Shown here: in pieces, positions 61,011 through 64,000 of the stretch
Position numbering within the stretch: the first letter of the stretch is position 1
Layout of the letters: each line of letters starts with the position of its first letter
Origin: an uncultured Lachnospiraceae bacterium
Lineage (GTDB): Bacteria; Bacillota; Clostridia; Lachnospirales; Lachnospiraceae
Length of the DNA: 64,000 nucleotides
Reading direction: 5' to 3'
Assembly: GCA_900316625.1 (NCBI GenBank)
Contig: ONDO01000003.1
Coordinates: 35,484-99,483, forward strand
Program-made: the position numbers and the translations under genes
Notes under the pieces: model-generated
Seen by the model: the letters and a program-made list of their open reading frames with translations, nothing else
Databases searched by the model: none
What the model was told of the DNA's origin: nothing

Positions 61011-62422
61011 CAACGAATCCTCCTCTTGATTTCAAAATCTCGGAACCTGAACCCTTCTTTTTCTATCAGCTCTCCGCAGCTGTTAATCATATACTCCGTT
61101 TTATCCTCTTTTCCATACAGGTATATGAATATGATTCGAATCATATCCCTACGAGACAAAACCTCTATCTCCGATGCCTTTACTACTTGCTTCCCTTCGA
61201 GAATCTCATCAACGAAAGCACTAATATTTTTCTTGGAGAATCTGTTCTTATTTTTCTCTATTATCGCTAACCTTCGACGTTCTCTTTCTTCGTCGGTCAA
61301 AATGAAGCCATCTGTCAGCTCATCAACCTCGGTAATCTTCTTTGAAATGGGTATTGCCTTTAACGACTCCCCACTTAAGAAGCCCTGTGGAAATATATTG
61401 AAAAGTCTACAAATGTCTGTAGATGCATCTTCCGTGAGATTGTTTTCCTCATCCTTATTAAACTGATCCGCCATATATTGCAGTATCTTTGAAATCTTGC
61501 CTTCTGCATTATTACTGTTAAGAAGCAGAAATTTTGCGCGCTCAACAGCATTTCGGATATATTTTGAATTTCTTCGGTCGATTTCATCAACAATCTCATC
61601 GTATGATCTAAAGCGATCTATCGTCTCGGCAATCATGCCGTGAACAATATCTGAAGCCTCTTCAAAATCATTGACGCCCTCAATGTTCATAAAGCCCTGA
61701 ACAATCAGCTCAAACCGTTCCTTGTTCTCAAGCATATCCTGCAATCTACGAAGAATTGTATTTCTGAATCTGGACACATTATCATTTGTCTTGATTCTGT
61801 GGTAAGCCTTTGATCCCACTTCGTCGTGATAGCTAAAGAAGTTCTCCAATATTTCCTCTGCCGTTTTATCAGACGTTATCTCCTCAATATACTTTCGGAT
61901 ACTGGTATTAAGCTTCTTAAGTTCCGTAAATAGCGATAAGGTATGATCATAGACCGGCTTTACAACCTGGACATATGGTCTCGAAAGGAGTTCTTCATTG
62001 GTAAGCAACGAATAAATCGCTGAAATCTCACTCTGATACTCCATCTCTTTCTGATCCGTAATACTATTAATCGTCTGTATTAATGTAACGGAATGGTTAG
62101 GCATTATAACGCGGATCTTTTGATCGTTCCCGATGTCATACTCTACCCATCCATAATCTTTAAGCTTCCTAAGGAAAGTCGAAGCCTTGGATTTAGAATC
62201 CTTCAATGACTCTGTTTCATCCTCAAATTGGATGTCGCCGGTTCCCATACATTCGAAATAATAACTTAGCTTGGCCACGAGAACGTCTCTGTCCGCACCA
62301 TAGGACAGCTCTGTTCGATACGCGTCATATATGATGTTTAGACAATCGACATATATATATTTAAACAGGCTGGTGAGTGGCTTAAAAAAGTCTTCACCGA
62401 CTATGTCAAACAGCTCTGCCAC
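61010..62422 (-). CDS. jetA: Wadjet system kleisin-like subunit JetA
   Basis: About 470 aa, first gene of the operon. The N-terminal winged-helix part and the long helical middle fit the MukF-like JetA role of closing the SMC ring. Family membership (probably the DUF5716 or type III branch) is inferred from the full JetA-B-C-D order and the N-terminal DFFKPLTSLFKYIYVDCLN. AAAGGAG touches the ATG at 62431 directly, so the GTG at 62422, 9 bases further on, is the better start. Confidence 0.88.
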   Translation of the reverse strand: MAELFDIVGEDFFKPLTSLFKYIYVDCLNIIYDAYRTELSYGADRDVLVAKLSYYFECMGTGDIQFEDETESLKDSKSKASTFLRKLKDYGWVEYDIGNDQKIRVIMPNHSVTLIQTINSITDQKEMEYQSEISAIYSLLTNEELLSRPYVQVVKPVYDHTLSLFTELKKLNTSIRKYIEEITSDKTAEEILENFFSYHDEVGSKAYHRIKTNDNVSRFRNTILRRLQDMLENKERFELIVQGFMNIEGVNDFEEASDIVHGMIAETIDRFRSYDEIVDEIDRRNSKYIRNAVERAKFLLLNSNNAEGKISKILQYMADQFNKDEENNLTEDASTDICRLFNIFPQGFLSGESLKAIPISKKITEVDELTDGFILTDEERERRRLAIIEKNKNRFSKKNISAFVDEILEGKQVVKASEIEVLSRRDMIRIIFIYLYGKEDKTEYMINSCGELIEKEGFRFRDFEIKRRIR

Positions 62423-62440
62423 TGTATACATCTCCTTTCA

Positions 62441-62456
62441 TCGGTCATATGACCGA
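62441..62456. promoter_or_regulatory. Perfect 16-bp palindrome upstream of the Wadjet operon
   Basis: TCGGTCATATGACCGA lies about 10-25 bases upstream of jetA, next to its ribosome site. Its symmetry and position suggest a repressor operator. No regulator gene is adjacent. The rest of 62457-62679 holds no gene I can support and should contain the promoter. Confidence 0.6.
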
Positions 62457-62679
62457 CATTGATCTCTTGCCTAAAGTTTTTTCGCCATCCAATAAAGGAC
62501 ATTTATCTCAAATATGTAGTTACAGCTAACTCTCTTCTCCAACAGCGCACCGGCATAGAACACATTAACCTGGCAGAATCAATCAACGCATCTGCAGGCA
62601 AATCATCTGACGGAATCGTTCAATGCGCGACGTTCTGCCATTGACAAATTCCGATTCGTTGCTGAGATCCGTCCGGCAG

Positions 62680-63231
62680 TCACAGCAAGGCTGTTCTAAT
62701 CCCCCTTCTCCCATCAAAATCCGCTTTCCTAAGGACATTCTCAATCTCCGGCAGTGTATAACCGAGAAGGGTGTCTCCTTGGGGATCCGTCCGCACATAG
62801 GTAAACCCAAGTTTTTCCTGCACGCGCTTTGATCTCGCATTAACATCGTAATAGCAGCACCATACGGCGTTGCTGTTCATGTCTTCGAAAGCATGACGGA
62901 GCAGTCTCTCTCCGGCCTCCGTTGCATAACCCTTGCCCCAGAATTGCCTTCCGATCCAGTAGCCAAGCTCCGGCTCGTCCTGCTTTCCTGAACACGAATC
63001 TTTTCCCATCTTTAATCCTGCGCAGCCAATCAGCATGTTGTCTTCCTTTCGGATCAGCGCATAGGTTTCCGGCGTCTGCAAGACATTTCGGATGATCTGC
63101 AGGCTGTCTTCCACCGATTTGTGCGGCGGCCAGCCAGCTTCCGGTCCGACCTGCGGATCACTAGCAAGCGCGAACAGATCAGCGGCATCATTTTCCTCCC
63201 AGGCTCTGAAGATGAGGCGTTCTGTTGTCAT
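62680..63231 (-). CDS. GNAT N-acetyltransferase (RimJ/RimL-like)
   Basis: A 183-aa acetyltransferase. MTTERLIFRAWEENDAADL is the RimL-like start. The acetyl-CoA loop reads GRQFWGKGYATEAG and is followed by NARSKRVQEKLGF. The ATG at 63231 overlaps the deformylase stop by 4 bases. The target could be a protein N-terminus, an antibiotic or another amine; the sequence does not say. Confidence 0.9.
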   Translation of the reverse strand: MTTERLIFRAWEENDAADLFALASDPQVGPEAGWPPHKSVEDSLQIIRNVLQTPETYALIRKEDNMLIGCAGLKMGKDSCSGKQDEPELGYWIGRQFWGKGYATEAGERLLRHAFEDMNSNAVWCCYYDVNARSKRVQEKLGFTYVRTDPQGDTLLGYTLPEIENVLRKADFDGRRGIRTALL

Positions 63232-63638
63232 ATGATAATCCCCTCCAAATGATCGCACTCATGCTGGATGATCTGCGCGGTCCAGCCGGTAAATCTCTGA
63301 ACATGCTTCTTCATGTCCAGATCCTGGTATTCCAGTTCAATTTCACAAAACCGCTTTGTCTTCCGGGTTCCAGTAAGAGAAAGGCAGCCCTCTTCCGTTT
63401 CGAATGGCCTGGTCTTCTTACGAATAGCCGGATTCAGCATAGCTACGTTGACAAGGCCCATATTGACGGCGATAATCTGCTTCTTCTCGCCGATCATATT
63501 GGCCGCCATTCCGACGCACTCGTTTGCATGTGCTTCCAGCGTATCCAAAAGATCACGCGCGACCTGAAGATCAGCTTCCGTCGCCGGCTCCGATTTCTGT
63601 GCGAGAAAGAAGACATCCCTCATGATTTCTCTTACCAT
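63228..63638 (-). CDS. def: Peptide deformylase, short form
   Basis: Removes the formyl group from new proteins. Motif 2 is EEGCLSL (metal Cys) and motif 3 is QHECDHLEG (metal His pair). Motif 1 reads VGMAANMIG, with Asn where Gln is standard. At 136 aa it lacks the usual N-terminal extension, like other short clostridial forms. The ATG at 63638 has GGAG 7 bases upstream and lies 4 bases after the stop of the small ORF at 63643. Pairing with an acetyltransferase suggests N-terminal protein processing. Confidence 0.88.
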   Translation of the reverse strand: MVREIMRDVFFLAQKSEPATEADLQVARDLLDTLEAHANECVGMAANMIGEKKQIIAVNMGLVNVAMLNPAIRKKTRPFETEEGCLSLTGTRKTKRFCEIELEYQDLDMKKHVQRFTGWTAQIIQHECDHLEGIII

Positions 63639-63642
63639 TCGT

Positions 63643-63795
63643 TTACTCCCTATTCTTCCCATGGTCTATATTTACCTGAATGCTTCTCTTGCCGTGGGTA
63701 TATTCAAATGATTCCGGTTCTTTCCCGCGCCACAGAGTAAAAAGTTCGTCCAGTGTAGAAGCATCCTCAATTTTCTTCTGATAATCAGCAGGCAT
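63643..63795 (-). CDS. Small ORF, 50 aa, upstream of def
   Basis: The minus strand from the ATG at 63795 encodes a 50-aa peptide that begins MPADYQKKIEDAS and ends DHGKNRE. GGAAGG lies 4 bases before the ATG, and its stop is 4 bases before the def start, so it fits an operon. I do not recognise it. It could be a real small protein or the N-terminal piece of a longer, truncated gene. Confidence 0.5.
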   Translation of the reverse strand: MPADYQKKIEDASTLDELFTLWRGKEPESFEYTHGKRSIQVNIDHGKNRE

Positions 63796-63805
63796 ATAAC
63801 CTTCC

Positions 63806-63843
63806 GTGAACTACTCCGACTTCTATAAGTCGGAGTAGTTCAC
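63806..63843. repeat. Perfect 17-bp inverted repeat
   Basis: GTGAACTACTCCGACTT (63806-63822) and its exact complement (63827-63843) flank a CTAT loop. There is no T tract on either strand, so it is not a standard terminator. It lies between the partial upstream gene and the 50-aa ORF. Confidence 0.85.
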
Positions 63844-63855
63844 TGTCACAACCTT

Positions 63856-64000
63856 TTATAAAAACGGTACCATGTATACCGGGATATAACTAATACCATT
63901 ATCCCTCTTATAATCTTTCGTATGAACAACGTATTTTTCGCATATACGACTCCTGAATTTATCACAAAACACATCCAACGACTTATGTCCTCTGTAATTT
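63856..64000 (-). CDS. C-terminal end of a possible DUF4143-type ATPase (5' end outside window)
   Basis: The minus strand is open from the window edge for 48 codons to a TAA at 63856. The piece reads HKSLDVFCDKFRSR, then VVHTKDYKRD and YIPVYMVPFL. This pattern resembles the C-terminus of bacterial AAA ATPases with a DUF4143 domain. Too little is visible to be sure of the family. Confidence 0.5.
   Translation of the reverse strand, partial: NYRGHKSLDVFCDKFRSRICEKYVVHTKDYKRDNGISYIPVYMVPFL

Noticed and set aside
1-64000. CRISPR arrays, rRNA genes, prophage or origin
   Set aside because: I saw no regular repeat-spacer series, no rRNA sequence, no phage structural genes and no dnaA-box cluster in the window.

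Overview
The window reads as chromosomal DNA of an anaerobic, Gram-positive Clostridia-type bacterium, probably Lachnospiraceae (inference). The signs are strong AGGAGG ribosome sites, many overlapping start/stop operons, a class I superoxide reductase, a FeoA-FeoB fusion, DapL-type lysine/DAP synthesis, a type III glutamine synthetase, and an EENGWGKTT-type SMC-like ATPase. Most genes lie on the minus strand.

Layout. 1-1.7 kb: 3' part of murI and two small genes. 1.8-5.6 kb: a heterodimeric ABC exporter behind a promoter with an operator-like repeat, a 35-codon leader ORF with an internal repeat, and an intrinsic terminator. 5.8-7.8 kb: a tandem class II aldolase protein, a small protein, and two tRNA-Gly genes followed by a GC-rich hairpin island. 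7.8-14.3 kb: a translationally coupled operon of a TetM-like GTPase fused to a NYN nuclease domain and a SbcD/SbcC-like (YhaO/YhaN) pair. 14.6-18.3 kb: a metal efflux module (P-type ATPase, HMA protein, YjdF/DUF2238-like membrane protein, ArsR regulator). 18.4-35.8 kb: housekeeping and accessory metabolism (pgi, HD-GYP regulator, CapA-like protein, aspartokinase, aldo/keto reductase, putP, superoxide reductase, feoB, LrgAB, MATE, dapL).

35.9-51.6 kb is a nitrogen-assimilation island: an Amt-PII fusion, gltD, gltB, an ANTAR antiterminator (NitR-like), a glutamine-synthetase-like protein that has lost several active-site residues, pyrG, then divergent glnN (GSIII) and asnB. Four leaders here (amt, gltB, pyrG, glnN) share one layout: a promoter with 17-bp spacing, a short 5' end, a hairpin with an AAAG-starting six-base loop, and an overlapping intrinsic terminator. 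The hairpins before gltB and glnN have 6-bp stems and the same loop, AAAGGC. I read this as a candidate ANTAR antitermination regulon that may be linked to a degenerate GS sensor.

51.7-54.6 kb: an IS200/IS605 element (HUQ-type TnpA, a TnpB without zinc-ribbon cysteines, a ribbon-helix-helix protein) that cuts off the start of an ecfT gene. 54.6-62.4 kb: a complete Wadjet operon (JetA-B-C-D) followed by a MATE gene, with a perfect 16-bp palindrome at its head. 62.7-64 kb: a GNAT acetyltransferase, a short peptide deformylase, a 50-codon ORF, and the 3' end of a possible DUF4143-type ATPase.
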